Positions 20,091-31,549 of a stretch of DNA of 64,000 nt are shown piece by piece. Where the stretch lies: assembly GCA_003313425.1 (NCBI GenBank), contig NHZP01000003.1, positions 372,001 to 436,000 on the forward strand, given 5' to 3'. Every line of letters starts with the position of its first letter. Position 1 is the stretch's first letter. The DNA comes from Pseudopyrenochaeta lycopersici. Its lineage: Eukaryota; Ascomycota; Dothideomycetes; Pleosporales; Pseudopyrenochaetaceae. The notes beneath the pieces were generated by a model, which saw only the letters and a list, made by a program, of their open reading frames with translations, was not told where the DNA came from and made no database searches. The position numbers were made by a program, and so were the translations under genes.

Positions 20091-22459
20091 CTAATAGGAA
20101 GCATTACCCAAGTCGTGCTCCTTGATATACTCGGGACCCTTTTCCAAAAACTCGGCCCTCGTGATGAAATTTTGCTTGGATTCTTTCTTGCCAGCCCACT
20201 GCGCAGCGCCTCGCCAGGCATCAAGGATGCAATCCTTGGCTCTCCGGACTTTGAGCTCTTGCTCTGCGGGCAGGACGGCCCGTAGCTCAGCGCGCAGGCG
20301 GTCTTCGAAGCCCTCAAACAATGTATTACCGCCGGTGAGGAAGATATCTTTCAGTACATCATCACGGCGAGAAGAGTCGGCCAGCCGTTCGGTGAGGATG
20401 GTGGATGCGATTTCGATGATACCGGCCTGATCTAGACCGGCAATTGTGGGCTGAAAGACAACTTCTGGCACACGAATCCGTTCGACGTTGAGATGTATTT
20501 GGTTGACCTCCTTTTGACTTTCGGGATCAAACGGATAAGGGCCGTGTAGAAAGGCGTGTAAAACACTCTTTGTCCAGTCTGTCTGCGCTTCGCGAGTGGA
20601 TTCCTCTGTGAAGTTGGGATCGTGTTTGAGCAGCTGGGACTCGATGTCTTTCAGGTTCTTGTTCAAGTCTTCTTCCTCTTCGTCATCTGAGCCTTCGCCG
20701 GTGGCAATTGTGCGATAGACACCCCAATCTGCATCGTCAGCACCAAAGGTATCGTCGTCTCCACCGCCTCTCCGCCGTTTCTTTGTGGGGTTGTCTGAGG
20801 CGAGGTTGGCAATGGATTTCATTCGCATTTGGTTTGCCAGAGACTTTCTATTCCCAAGCTCGGCTTTTAGGCGGTCGCGGTCTTTCATCTTCTGAATGAT
20901 GGCTTGGCGGGCTATACGTCGCTCGTCGATCCAACCCTGGGGATCTGTTTCTCTTCGCTCGTCGTCGAGGCGTTGTTCTTCTGCTAGTCGCGCCTTCTCC
21001 TTCTCCTTCTCTATTTTGGCGCGTTGGCGGGCGTCATAATTGGATTTCATCAGCCGTTGTTGCCGCTTTTGCTTGATGCCTTCTTCGTCAAGTTGGTCGT
21101 CTGGGGTATCGAGAAGCGGGAAAGTGGGCTCCTCGACCTGTTCCTCCTCAACATCGCCCAGGTCCTTGTTGCGGGTTTTCTTGATTGACGACTCCAGCTC
21201 CTTGACCCGCTTGTTGAGCTGATTCTCGTCATCGAAATCGTTTGACTCGAGAACACGGGCCTTCTCCTTTTTGGTAGTGATTTCTTCCAGTTGCGCTTGT
21301 AGCTGAATGTAGTACTCCAACTCCTCCTCCTTCCTCTTCAGCTTGTCCAAGCGCATTTTAGCAGCTTGCGCCTGCAGCCTTCGCCCGCTCTCTTTACGCT
21401 TCTCTGCTGCAGCTGCGAGTTCTTCCTCGGTCTTCTGTACCACGATTGCCTCGGAGTAGGGAAATTGGACAATGTGATCGCGGTCTTCCAGCCCCGTCCA
21501 GTCGAGATAGCGGCTCAGCTCTTCTTCGTAGTTTTGCGAGACATAGCAATGTTCTCTGACAAGATCCTCGGCTTGATTATCGCTGACCTTGCCCGGGAAA
21601 GTAGGGTACTTGAGCCTCAGCAGCTTCAGGAGATATTGGGCGGACTGGAAGCGACCCCAGTTGAGGCGGGTGGTCTGGGAGAGAAGTGGCTTCGAGTCAA
21701 TGACGGGTATCAGGTGGGTTGAGGTGTTGGATGAGTCCATGATAAGGCCATGACGGCCGCCGTTGTACGAGTAGGAGAAGAGCGAGTCGATGCCGTATGC
21801 GACAGAGGGCGCGCCGTAGCACTCGAACAATATCTCGGACATGGCTGTCATGTTGTGTCAGTCAAGGGGTGGGACAAGAAGACACTGAGGACGCTTCCAC
21901 GTCGACATACTCTTTCGAGAATAGCCCAAGTTGGCAATGGGTTCTGTCATGACAATCGGGCGGTCTATGCGGCCATTCCGGCCATCCACGCCCATCTTGA
22001 TGAAGCAGTAGTCCAAAACGCCCTCCATGGCGTCCCAATTGTTCACAATATTGCTGCCGGGCTCGTACACGGGTTTCGACTGCCCTCGCGCGGTGCCGTC
22101 CGAGTAGACGTCGGAACCGATGAAGGTAAAAGTCCGATTCAGCTTTCGGTCGCGGTATCGCGCCATGTTCGGCAGCACTGACAGCCTGGGTTTCGAGTCG
22201 AAGGACCATCCTGCGCGGACTGCGGACGAGCCTGCAGGCTGTTAGCATCTGCGGTCAAGGGAGCGTTGGCGGCGGGGGGGTGGCTACCATTGTCAATGAC
22301 GATGGCGGTCTCGGGGTTGCTGCGCGCATAGCCCTCGGCATCGATCGCCTTGAAGCCTTCAAACGGCGGCTCTTTTACGCTCCAGAGCTGTGCCGGACGA
22401 GGTTTGGGCGAGTTGCGCCCTGAGGGCGGCGGCGCCTGGTTGGTGGCGGACGGCGCCAT
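20091..22459 (-). CDS. ARP5: Actin-related protein 5, INO80 complex subunit
   Basis: Three exons: 22459-22288, 22231-21911 and 21844-20091, 748 aa. Actin-fold blocks are clear: AIVIDNGSSAVRAGWSFD, PIVMTEPIANLGYSRKTMSE, LFECYGAPSVAYGIDSLFSY, HGLIMDSSNTSTHLIPV, and at the end IFLTGGNTLFEGFEDRLRAEL. As in other Arp5 proteins the fold is split by a large charged insertion (about 290-590), here Lys/Glu/Arg-rich, coiled-coil-like, with RKEEELEYYIQLQAQLEE. Arp5 couples the Ino80 ATPase to nucleosome sliding in an obligate module with Ies6, and a gene for Ies6 lies 1 kb beyond this gene's start. The junctions rebuild VIDNG-SSAV and YSRK-TMSE exactly, so the model is strong. Confidence 0.95.
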
Positions 22460-22832
22460 GATGGGAGATGGCAGTCGAGAGCAGAGCTGGGCCGTCGGCG
22501 CTTATATCATATCGCAGGGCTCAGGCGACGCTTTCTGGGTTTGGTTGGCGCGGGAACTTGCTGAGTTGCTTCTTGGAGCTTGTTCCCACTACCACATCTC
22601 GGTGGTCCATGCACCACCCTCTGCGCGCATCTGGAACACGGCCCTTCCCCCAAGTGCACTCGTTCACGCCAAGTTTGCTTTGGGATGTGTATCATGTGAC
22701 TGTAATTGCTCTTGGGTATCGTATCTACAAACTATTGCACGTTGCGCTCGGGCAGCCTCGACACTGGCGCGTGACAACAACGGCCAAGTGCTCCCTTTGC
22801 ACCTCTACAAGGAAAAGTCAACGCGTCAAGGC
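22460..22832. promoter_or_regulatory. ARP5 promoter / DAD4 3' flank
   Basis: A 373-bp gap between the same-strand DAD4 stop and ARP5 start. No separate gene is visible. It must carry the DAD4 terminator and the ARP5 promoter. Confidence 0.5.
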
Positions 22833-23230
22833 TCACGCAGGATCCTTCAGCCCGTTTGTCGCTATACAACAAGTCAGATTCGATTCGCTCACCTGTGTTT
22901 CAAAGGGGAGATACGTGCCTTCGAGGTGGAAGAGGACGTTGGACTGGTAGTTCTTGAACATCTGGGCCACAAGCTCCGTGTCCATGTTCTGGATGTTGAT
23001 CTCTTGCAGATTCTTGTTCAGCATCATGATGGCCTCGTTGAGTTTCTCCTAAAACCATGCAATCAGTTCTTGCTGCTTCTTCCCACATGCAGAGAGAGCG
23101 CGCAAGGACTGACAACGTTGACAATGATGCGAGAGAGCAGCTGGCTCTGCTGGTGCTCATGTGGGCTTTCCTGCAGGACATTTCAGCACGACGTGTCGTT
23201 CAAGCCATCAATTCGGCTTGGGCCTACCAT
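22833..23230 (-). CDS. DAD4: DASH complex subunit Dad4
   Basis: Four exons: 23230-23228 (the ATG alone), 23170-23114, 23048-22919 and 22861-22833, 72 aa, exactly the length of yeast Dad4. The protein reads [20 protein letters not shown], then [40 protein letters not shown] and [12 protein letters not shown], nearly the family consensus. Dad4 is part of the DASH/Dam1 ring that couples kinetochores to microtubule plus ends. The third intron (22918-22862, 57 nt) appears to use a GC donor (GCACGT) with a good branch site (CTGAC) and TATAG acceptor; GT donors there break the conserved C-terminus. It lies between ARP5 and IES6, 257 bp from the divergent IES6 start. Confidence 0.92.
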
Positions 23231-23487
23231 GCTTGCAATGCGACTGTGTTTGTTGTGTATGGAGCGCGTTCAGGTTGTTTGGCGGGGAGCATCAAAGCAG
23301 TTAGTGGGCCAAGGTTTGGGTGAAGATGCGGCCGGGAGAGCTCCACCTCCGCAAGCCCCCAGCTCGCCTTTCTCCACCACCACGAGCTCCTCTTTCCCTG
23401 TTGTCCAAGGCCAATTCCGCGCTCCACAGCCACCCCGCCGCACGCTTCTGCAGCAGACAGCGCGCCATAGCCGCCAAATCGCCCAAC
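23231..23487. promoter_or_regulatory. Divergent promoter DAD4/IES6
   Basis: 257 bp between the start codons of DAD4 (minus) and IES6 (plus). The IES6 side is CT-rich (ctttctccaccaccacg). Both genes act at chromosomes, so shared regulation is possible but not shown. Confidence 0.5.
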
Positions 23488-24069
23488 ATGGCACCCTTGA
23501 CTACCGCGTCAGACGAGAAGACGCATCAAGCCCTCCTCGACAAACTCGACATCTACGCCATCTCCAAGCCTTTTCGAAATCCCAACTGGAAGCCGCCGCA
23601 GCGCCGCAACAAAAACCTCAAGCAGATCATCGGCGAGGCTTCGCGCAGAGAGGCCTCGGTCATGGCTACGCAAAACAACAGCGGCATCTCCACACCCGCC
23701 ATCTCGCACTCTGAAGGCGTCACCGGCACCGTCACGCCTGCCAGCAACGCCGGTCGTCCACCCAACATTGCACAGGCAGCCCAAAGCTTGAGCACCTTGG
23801 TACTGGAGAGGAATGGCCGAGCCGCAGCAGCAGCGAGCAATGGCACTGGACCTGCGCCTACCTACACCAACATCGAGTCCGCGCCCAGCTTTCACCCGAG
23901 CAGCCAGAAAAAGTACTGCGACATCACCGGTCTGCCCGCGCCATATACAGACCCCAAGACGCGGCTGAGATACCACAACAAGGAGATCTTTGGAACGATA
24001 CGCACAATGCCACAGAACGTGTCCGAGGGATACCTGGCCGCAAGAGGCGCACATACCATCCTGAAGTGA
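23488..24069 (+). CDS. IES6: INO80 complex subunit Ies6 (YL1 C-terminal domain)
   Basis: Single exon, 193 aa from the ATG at 23488 (MAPLTTASDEKTHQALL). The N-terminal block FRNPNWKPPQRRNKNLKQII is typical of Ies6, and residues about 140-185 form the YL1 C-terminal domain: KKYCDITGLPAPYTDPKT, LRYHNKEIFGTIR. Between them is a low-complexity Ser/Thr/Ala linker. Ies6 binds Arp5 to form the module that grips the nucleosome and stimulates Ino80 remodelling. ARP5 lies upstream in opposite orientation with DAD4 in between. The upstream open extension starts at GTG and has biased composition, so ATG 23488 is preferred. Confidence 0.94.
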   Translation: MAPLTTASDEKTHQALLDKLDIYAISKPFRNPNWKPPQRRNKNLKQIIGEASRREASVMATQNNSGISTPAISHSEGVTGTVTPASNAGRPPNIAQAAQSLSTLVLERNGRAAAAASNGTGPAPTYTNIESAPSFHPSSQKKYCDITGLPAPYTDPKTRLRYHNKEIFGTIRTMPQNVSEGYLAARGAHTILK

Positions 24070-24897
24070 TTTGCATACAACGCCTTGCGCTTTCGACGAT
24101 TGCCCGCCTCGACCTGCCCCGATAATCTGGTGGTCCTGAAGCGTTGCAGTGAAGTCATTGCGCTATTTGACAATATCGCGACCTACGTCTCTGCCGCTGT
24201 TCGCATGCATAGACTCGATCAGGGCATCATGGGCTCAAGCACCGAATGCACGGCGTTTAGCCCGGCCAGATTGTCTCCATGATATCATCTCAAGTACTGC
24301 GATACAGGGGGAAATGTATGACCAACAAAGTCAAGCTCCTTCCACCCACCATGCGCCTTTCGACGCATGGTTCAAGAAGGCGCTCCGGCTTAATCGTGAT
24401 CCAGTAATTGTTCTTCGCTCATTAGACGGTATACCAGGAGCTCGAGGGAGGATTCCTAGTTACAGCAGCGTTGTAGCATGCTGTTGTCAGGGCGGTTCTA
24501 ACTAGTGCACCCTGTACGAGATAGCCGAGTAGCTCAAGAACAATACACCAATTGCTCTACTAATCAGATTGACCCGCTGTCGCCCGGCAAAGTGCTCGCT
24601 TGTGCATCTGGAAGGGAGTGTGTTGAGGTTGCTGAACTTCAAAATTCTGCGAACATCCAGGAAACAGGCACGCTAGACAGGGGGCCATGTCGGGCCGATC
24701 ATTCAGCGCGCCGCGTCTCCCCAACGGCTCCGCGAAGGGGACACGAGACAAAAAGTCCAGGAGCCAGAGTACGACAGTTTTCTACCAGACAGTCGTTGAA
24801 TCCAAGCAGAAGAACTCGATAGACTTTGTATCTACCGTCCTGGGTCTCTTTCTACCTCGTACACCTTCGGAGCGCAGTCTCAATCCAAACCGTCAAT
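24070..24897. other. Intergenic region, no gene seen
   Basis: 0.8 kb between IES6 and GOT1, both on the plus strand. A frame opening at ATG 24687 (MSGRSFSAPRLPNGS) runs into the GOT1 start region in another frame and shows no domain. I regard this as IES6 3' UTR plus GOT1 promoter and leader. Confidence 0.5.
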
Positions 24898-25588
24898 ATG
24901 CCGACCATGTGGCTTTCAGATACCCAGAGTACGTTTGCGCATACGTCCTGGCTATACTTCTCTGGGAGAAGCTATGCTGATATTGTGAATAGAAATTGGG
25001 GTTGCCTTCTGCTCCGGAGGTAGGTGCGCACCCTCCAGACCGCATGCGCCGAGGCAGCTCGCTGAGGACTGACCATCTACAGGAGGGCTCTTTCTTATGG
25101 GTGGAGTCATGATGTTTTTTGACCGCGCAATGTACGTTTCTTCTCTTCTGCTCAAACGGCATCGCTAATGTATATGTCATAGGCTGGCAATGGGAAATGT
25201 ACGGTTCCCCCCACCTTCTCTCCCAACCTACTCCACTTCGCAAATCACGCCCCTTCAGCCTATACTATCGAGTACTGGCTTACATGATTAGATTCTCTTC
25301 ATAATCGGTCTCACCCTCATAATCGGCACAACAAAAACCATCGCCTTCTTCGCGCGCAAGCAGAAATGGAAGGGAACGCTCGCCTTTGTTGCTGGTATTG
25401 GTTTGATCCTGATGCGGTGGGCTTTCATTGGCTTCATCGTTGAGCTATATGGCATATTGGTGTTGTTTGGGGATTTCTTTGCGACCATCGCTGGTTTCGT
25501 TGGCAACATTCCCATTATTGGGCCATATATTGCGCGTGGGCTAGAGGCTATAAGCGGCGCCAGACGGAATGCTGATCTGCCTGTATGA
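24898..25588 (+). CDS. GOT1: Vesicle transport protein Got1
   Basis: Five exons: 24898-24928, 24993-25019, 25083-25131, 25183-25198 (16 nt) and 25292-25588, 139 aa. Joined, it reads MPTMWLSDTQKIGVAFCSGG, GLFLMGGVMMFFDRAMLAMG, NILFIIGLTLIIGTTKTIAF and FARKQKWKGTLAFVAGIGLI, the Got1/Sft2-like family. It is a small four-helix membrane protein of ER/early Golgi that assists vesicle fusion in ER-Golgi transport. Hydrophobic segments lie near 12-30, 38-56, 70-88 and 92-120. Four introns within the first 120 coding nucleotides, including a 16-nt exon, explain why no single frame shows the gene. All junctions fit the family sequence. Confidence 0.92.
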
Positions 25589-26810
25589 AAGACTACCAGG
25601 ATAAAGAACAATAGACAATGGTTAAGAGCAGAATATTGATGTCGATCAACATGAGGTACGACATGAGAAGGAGTTTGGGTAGCATACAATCGGCGCAGGA
25701 GTACGGCGAACAGTGTATACTAGTGCAGAGCTTCACGAGAACGTGCTCATAAACAAGAAGGCATTGTCTGGCGCTGGATTCTTGCACGATAACTATAATT
25801 GCAGACAACAAATATACACCTGAAATGACATGTACCACATCTATTCACAATCCGATTTCCAGGATGCAAGGAAGCAGATAGCCATACGGCAAGAATCCAT
25901 CGCAACTGTCGTTTTACCAAGAATCATTGTTGGAAGCATTGCTTTGGTTGAAATTAGTTGGCTCGATTCGAGTGCTGGAGCCACAATGCGTGACTTGGAC
26001 AGATATATTGAATTCCCCATCGCTTTAACATAGTCCAAGAAACAGCGCCCGAGTAACCCCGTCATAATGCCCACTGATCATCGCCGCATCCTTGCGACCC
26101 ATCCATGCCACTTCCACCCAAACACCTGTCTCCATCGTGTAAGAACTCCACTCCAGGGCCGGCACACCGATCCGTGTGCCCAGCGCGGACCTTAATGCTG
26201 CTCGTTTCACAATGACATTTTTGTCCCGTTTCGTTTCAGAGCCCTGTCTCACGACTCGTTGTTTCAGGGGGGTACTTTTGGCAAGCCCCCGGGTGCCACA
26301 CTTTTGCCTGTTCACGCCATCATTGTTCAAAGAACGGGTAGTTGGAAAGACGTGGGTCGCTCCGGAAACGCGGGTGCCAAAAGGAAGAGTAGAGAAACGT
26401 CGGTCGAAAAAAAAATGGCCGAAACGTCGGGATAAAATACTGAACAGATTCAAGGTCGAGAAATGAAAGACTTGCTTGTTCTTGTATTGTACTGCAATGG
26501 AGATGATATTGTATGCAATCCGCTAATGATGATCATGATACCACCTCCCAAAATCTGGAGGTTAACAAATCCGCTTGAACGCCTGTTTCAAACGTCCCAA
26601 TTTCCTGGTATGCCAGCGCACCAGTAACTCCAAATACGAAAATTGCGTCCATGCATGCCGTTCATGCTATAATTCTAAAGTAAGCGTGCTATGTACATCC
26701 ACACATGTCCTCGTGAGCGTGCAGGCACCCGGAATAAATGTACCGAAAAAATCAGACCAGACTCCTCATCAGCCTAATCACATTGCTACGTTTCTGGTCG
26801 AGTCGATCCG
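25589..26810. other. Intergenic region with small inverted and direct repeats
   Basis: 1.2 kb between GOT1 and the next minus-strand gene. A minus-strand open frame (26453-26025, opening at TTG) could encode up to 142 aa but has no ATG near its start and no recognised domain. Between 26275 and 26430 there are short inverted (cttttggca / tgccaaaag) and direct (gaaacgtcgg, twice) repeats, perhaps a degraded element. Confidence 0.45.
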
Positions 26811-27753
26811 TCAAGGCAAGAAATGCGAGTAATGTCCCGGAACTCTCTGCCGGCATTTTTCGCAGTCTTCTCGGTATCCCATGCTGAACCTTCCCACACC
26901 AGTCAGCGCTCCACTTCGTTTCCTGCCACGAGGTGTTGGAGGTGTAGCCAGCTTTGTCGCAGATATCTCTGTGTCCATGTTGTCGGCATTGGCGTGCGAA
27001 AAACTAAGCCGTGAAAGTTGCGATTGGGTGAGCGCAGTTGGTGTATCCGGGATATCCTCGTCCTCTGATATCGGCGAGGGCATGCGCCGATTCCGATCTT
27101 GGTCCATCTCCTGCCTGTTGTTCTTTCTCGACATTGGCGCCTGCATTGAAGGCACAGGTGCCCCCAGGCTACCATCATGCATGCCGCCAGCGGAGCCACT
27201 TGTGGGATATCCCAGTCCATTCATACCTCCTCTTTTGAATGTTGGATGTATCGGTGTCGGTATTCGACCGCTGTTATTAGCAGAGTCGGAACCGAATAAG
27301 GAAGAATTAAGCATGGCGGGACGCATGAAGAAGCTGCCAAAGCTGCTGCAAGCGGGGGACTCTGGTGGCTGGCTCCGTATATCGGCATCATCCTCGTCCA
27401 TATCCATGTTGTAATCTACACTGTTCATCTGAGACGATTGTAGGAAAGGGCAACTGTTGATGGATTCCGGGGTATTGGCTCCTCCATACTCCGACTGTGC
27501 CGGCGTCATTGCTTCGATATCTGTGACTATTCTGGGCGGAGAAGGTGTGGCAGAGGGCCTGTGAGGTAAATTTGACGGGGATGGGTATCGAATGTGGTTA
27601 TAGTTGGTATGCTCGGTGAACCACGGCCTTGATTTCTATGTGCAGCGTTAGTGAATACTGTCATAGAGTACTTTCCTGGCCACGTACCTTGGTGTAATGC
27701 TCCTCGTCGAGATCGGAGTCAGAGTCGTCGTCCCTCCCTCGCTTCCTAGCCAT
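26811..27753 (-). CDS. Uncharacterised fungal protein with C-terminal DCEKCR motif
   Basis: Two exons: 27753-27688 and 27635-26811, 296 aa. The ATG at 27753 gives MARKRGRDDDSDSDLDEEHY, a basic-acidic nuclear-type start. The body is rich in Ser, Pro, Asn and Met, with MDMDEDDADI and several Ser-Pro/Thr-Pro sites (PTPRGRKR, MPSPISEDEDIPDTP) that could be phosphorylated by CDK or MAPK. The last 26 residues, GRFSMGYREDCEKCRQRVPG followed by HYSHFLP, look conserved: two Cys spaced CxxC and two His could bind a metal. Similar tails occur, I believe, in proteins of unknown function in other filamentous fungi. I do not recognise a function; a nuclear regulatory role is inferred from composition only. 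Confidence 0.8.
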
Positions 27754-29035
27754 TGTCTGGAACGTAAACATGGTGGTGGTGTGTAATGAGTGTAGGATAT
27801 ACGGTCGCAAACACGATCCACGGGCTAACCAGACGAGCCCCAGAAGCTCTCAGTATCGATAAGATGTGTCGAAAATTGCAAAGGAAGGCCGAGGAGAAGG
27901 TAGCTGGGCCGGGTGCATATGTTTTGAAGCACGAAGGGGAGATTGCAATTATCAGGGGAAGTTGCGGTAGGCGAGTTTCACAGTGTTGCAACCATCAAGC
28001 CCGGCTGGTGGAGTCGCGCGGCTCCCCGTCTGCTTGATCGCCAGCCGATCTGGCGGGAGAATGCCGTAGACCCCTCGTCGTCGCGAAAAGGAAGGCCTGT
28101 TGCCTGCAGACCGTCGCTCAGAAGCGTGGACAAACGATAATGGTGTGGGGAAGCGGGCACCAGGGAACCGCGGCGCTCAAGGGACGGCCGGCCACACGCC
28201 ACAACATGTGACCCGGGCTGAGGCTGCAAGTCCAAGGAGACCTAGGGTTAACATGGTTTTTTGAGCGGCGGCAGGAGGCGTCTTTTGTGAGGCTACTTTG
28301 TAGCTGAGACTACGCTACACGCCTCTCAGCTCGGCGCGCCTCTGAAAAGCCGACTGTGGGCGACATGGAAAACGTGAGTGAATGGGCAGCCTGATGGGAC
28401 GTGGACATGAGCAGCAGAAGCCTGCTGCTGTTGCACCAGACGCAACAATCTCGTCTTGACTTCTCTTCGTGGGAGCAAAATGGACAGATTGAAACCCCAA
28501 AAACTGACCAACAGGAGCGAAGCAGTTGTCCATGGTGTGCTGTGATAGGCTTGGCACGCAGTAATAATCCAGCCTGGTGGAGTCACGGTGAAGCTATCGA
28601 TAGCCAGGCTCAGCCCCACTTCAATTAACATTTCGAATTTGAGTAGCGTTATGACTCTGCAGCAACCATCACCCGAGACTTGAATACTTACGCCGTCAGC
28701 TGTGCAGCCCTTCCTTTTACTTCCGAACTCGGACTTGCACATGCACGCACCTGCAATAAGACGCATCGAATCAGTCAATCCAGAACCTGGCGCCCGCTAC
28801 CGAAGGAATTCAATTGACGCGAGACCTACATAACGCCTCACCGCTGTACTTTGAACGCACTTGGCACCTGTACAGCTCTGCTCTCAGCCTGTAAGATTGA
28901 CCGCAGATTGACCGCAAATTGACAGTCGCTTAAGCATCCTCGTAGGTTGGATCAACAAAGAATCCCTACAATGTAACCGACAAGGCGTATGCTGATTTGA
29001 GTAGATATAAAATCCCTCCCCGCCACACCACAGCC
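27754..29035. promoter_or_regulatory. Divergent intergenic region, no gene seen
   Basis: 1.3 kb between the start of the uncharacterised gene (minus) and that of DAHP synthase (plus). Frames are short. One possible minus-strand exon bounded by a TTATTGCAG acceptor (28751) and a GTAAGT donor (28691) encodes a Cys-containing peptide, too little to call a gene. Direct duplications near 28901-28921 (gattgaccgca) are short. Confidence 0.45.
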
Positions 29036-30299
<1,264 letters not shown>

Positions 30300-30480
30300 A
30301 GAGCATGCCAGGGTTATGTGTCCAAATTTGAGACGGGCTGTATATATGCTGTTGACTTTGGAAACCTCAAAAGGCTATAGAGCGAGTATTGGGTAGGAAT
30401 GGGTCCGGGTTTGGTCTTGATCACGTACGAATACTGCATCGAATTATGGATTTTTTGGCTTCTCTCCACGCGTAATCACC

Positions 30481-31549
30481 CTACTCCTCCTCCTTCTCCT
30501 CCTCCTCTTCTTCTTCGTTGTCATGGTCCCGCATTGACTGCGTAGTACGCCTTTGCCCACCTGAACTTGTTCTTGAGCCCACCCTGTCCGCCCTGTCTCC
30601 CACGTACACATCTCCAGTACACTCTGTATCGCACTTGGGACACTTTCTCGCCGCGCGAGTCCGGCCTCTGTAGTATGAAGTTGCGCACGCGTCGTGCCAT
30701 CTTACCCCACACTGCTTGTTATTGCAACGGATGCCATAAGTGACAATCTCTCTGCACCCCTCACAGTCCCTGATTCTAATCATTTCGAGGCCGTCTTCAG
30801 CCTCGTCAGCAGACTCATTGTAGGTTTCCTTGAGGTAGGTGCCGAGTTCCATCAACGCGCGTGGAGCAAGGGAATAGTACCCGGTGCGGGATTTTTGGAA
30901 GAAGGATTCATTCAATAATGTGTCGAGAACGTCATCAGCCTCTTGAATGGAGATGCCTGTGTCGGTGGCCTGTGAAGTCTCCCCGTCATCATCGGTATTG
31001 CTGTTGAGTTGTGACTGCCGATTGCGTTTTGGCGGCCTCGCGAGCTGTGAAGCCTCTGTGTGCTTTATAGCCATTATTTCCCGCGTGTGGGTGTTGTTGG
31101 TTTCGAACATGTAATCTAGTAGCCGTCGTATGTACACGATCTCGCTTGCGGTGAACCTTGTCGCAAGCTGAGTGAGTGAGTCGGAGGTCTTGTTGACGAA
31201 AGCGTAGGTGGACGCCTTTGTGTGTTGGTCGCGTATGGAGCGGATCTCAAAGTCATAGGGCTCAATCTGTGCATTTATGGTCTGGATTGTGCTGTTGATG
31301 TGTGGTTGGGTGATGTCGCTCTCTGTCCATGGCCTATCAGGATCTAGGACGCTATCAGCATGTAATTCGATGCATGTTTGGAGAGGCATCATTACTATGG
31401 CAAGTCATAACATGTGCGAGGATAGGCTTCATTTCATCTACTGTCATCACACTGCGCGTCTGGAAGGCCTGCAGAAACGCGCGGTGTGCCCAGGTGTAGC
31501 CCTCGTCTGGCGATACCGAGCGGACAATTGGTGACTGGTCTCGAGACAT
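30481..31549 (-). CDS. NSE1: SMC5-SMC6 complex subunit Nse1 (RING-like E3)
   Basis: Two exons: 31549-31396 and 31322-30481, 331 aa. Exon 1 gives MSRDQSPIVRSVSPDEGYTW and AHRAFLQAFQTRSVMTVDEM, the Nse1 opening. Exon 2 gives SDITQPHINSTIQTINAQIE, YDFEIRSIRDQHTKASTYAF and WH-type segments. Residues about 237-281 form the Nse1 RING-like finger: CEGC, RCNNKQC, WHDAC, then CPKC, with eight zinc ligands. Nse1 partners Nse3/Nse4 in the Smc5/6 complex, acting in recombinational repair and replication restart. The intron (GTAATG to GGACAG, 73 nt) is chosen because it joins two family-like frames; an alternative GTTATG donor is possible. The tail is a run of Glu. No spliced read is available, so the junction is tentative. 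Confidence 0.87.

Noticed and set aside
26025..26453. 142-codon minus-strand frame
   Set aside because: Opens at TTG, first ATG is late, and the frame overlaps a repeat-like stretch; insufficient for a gene call.
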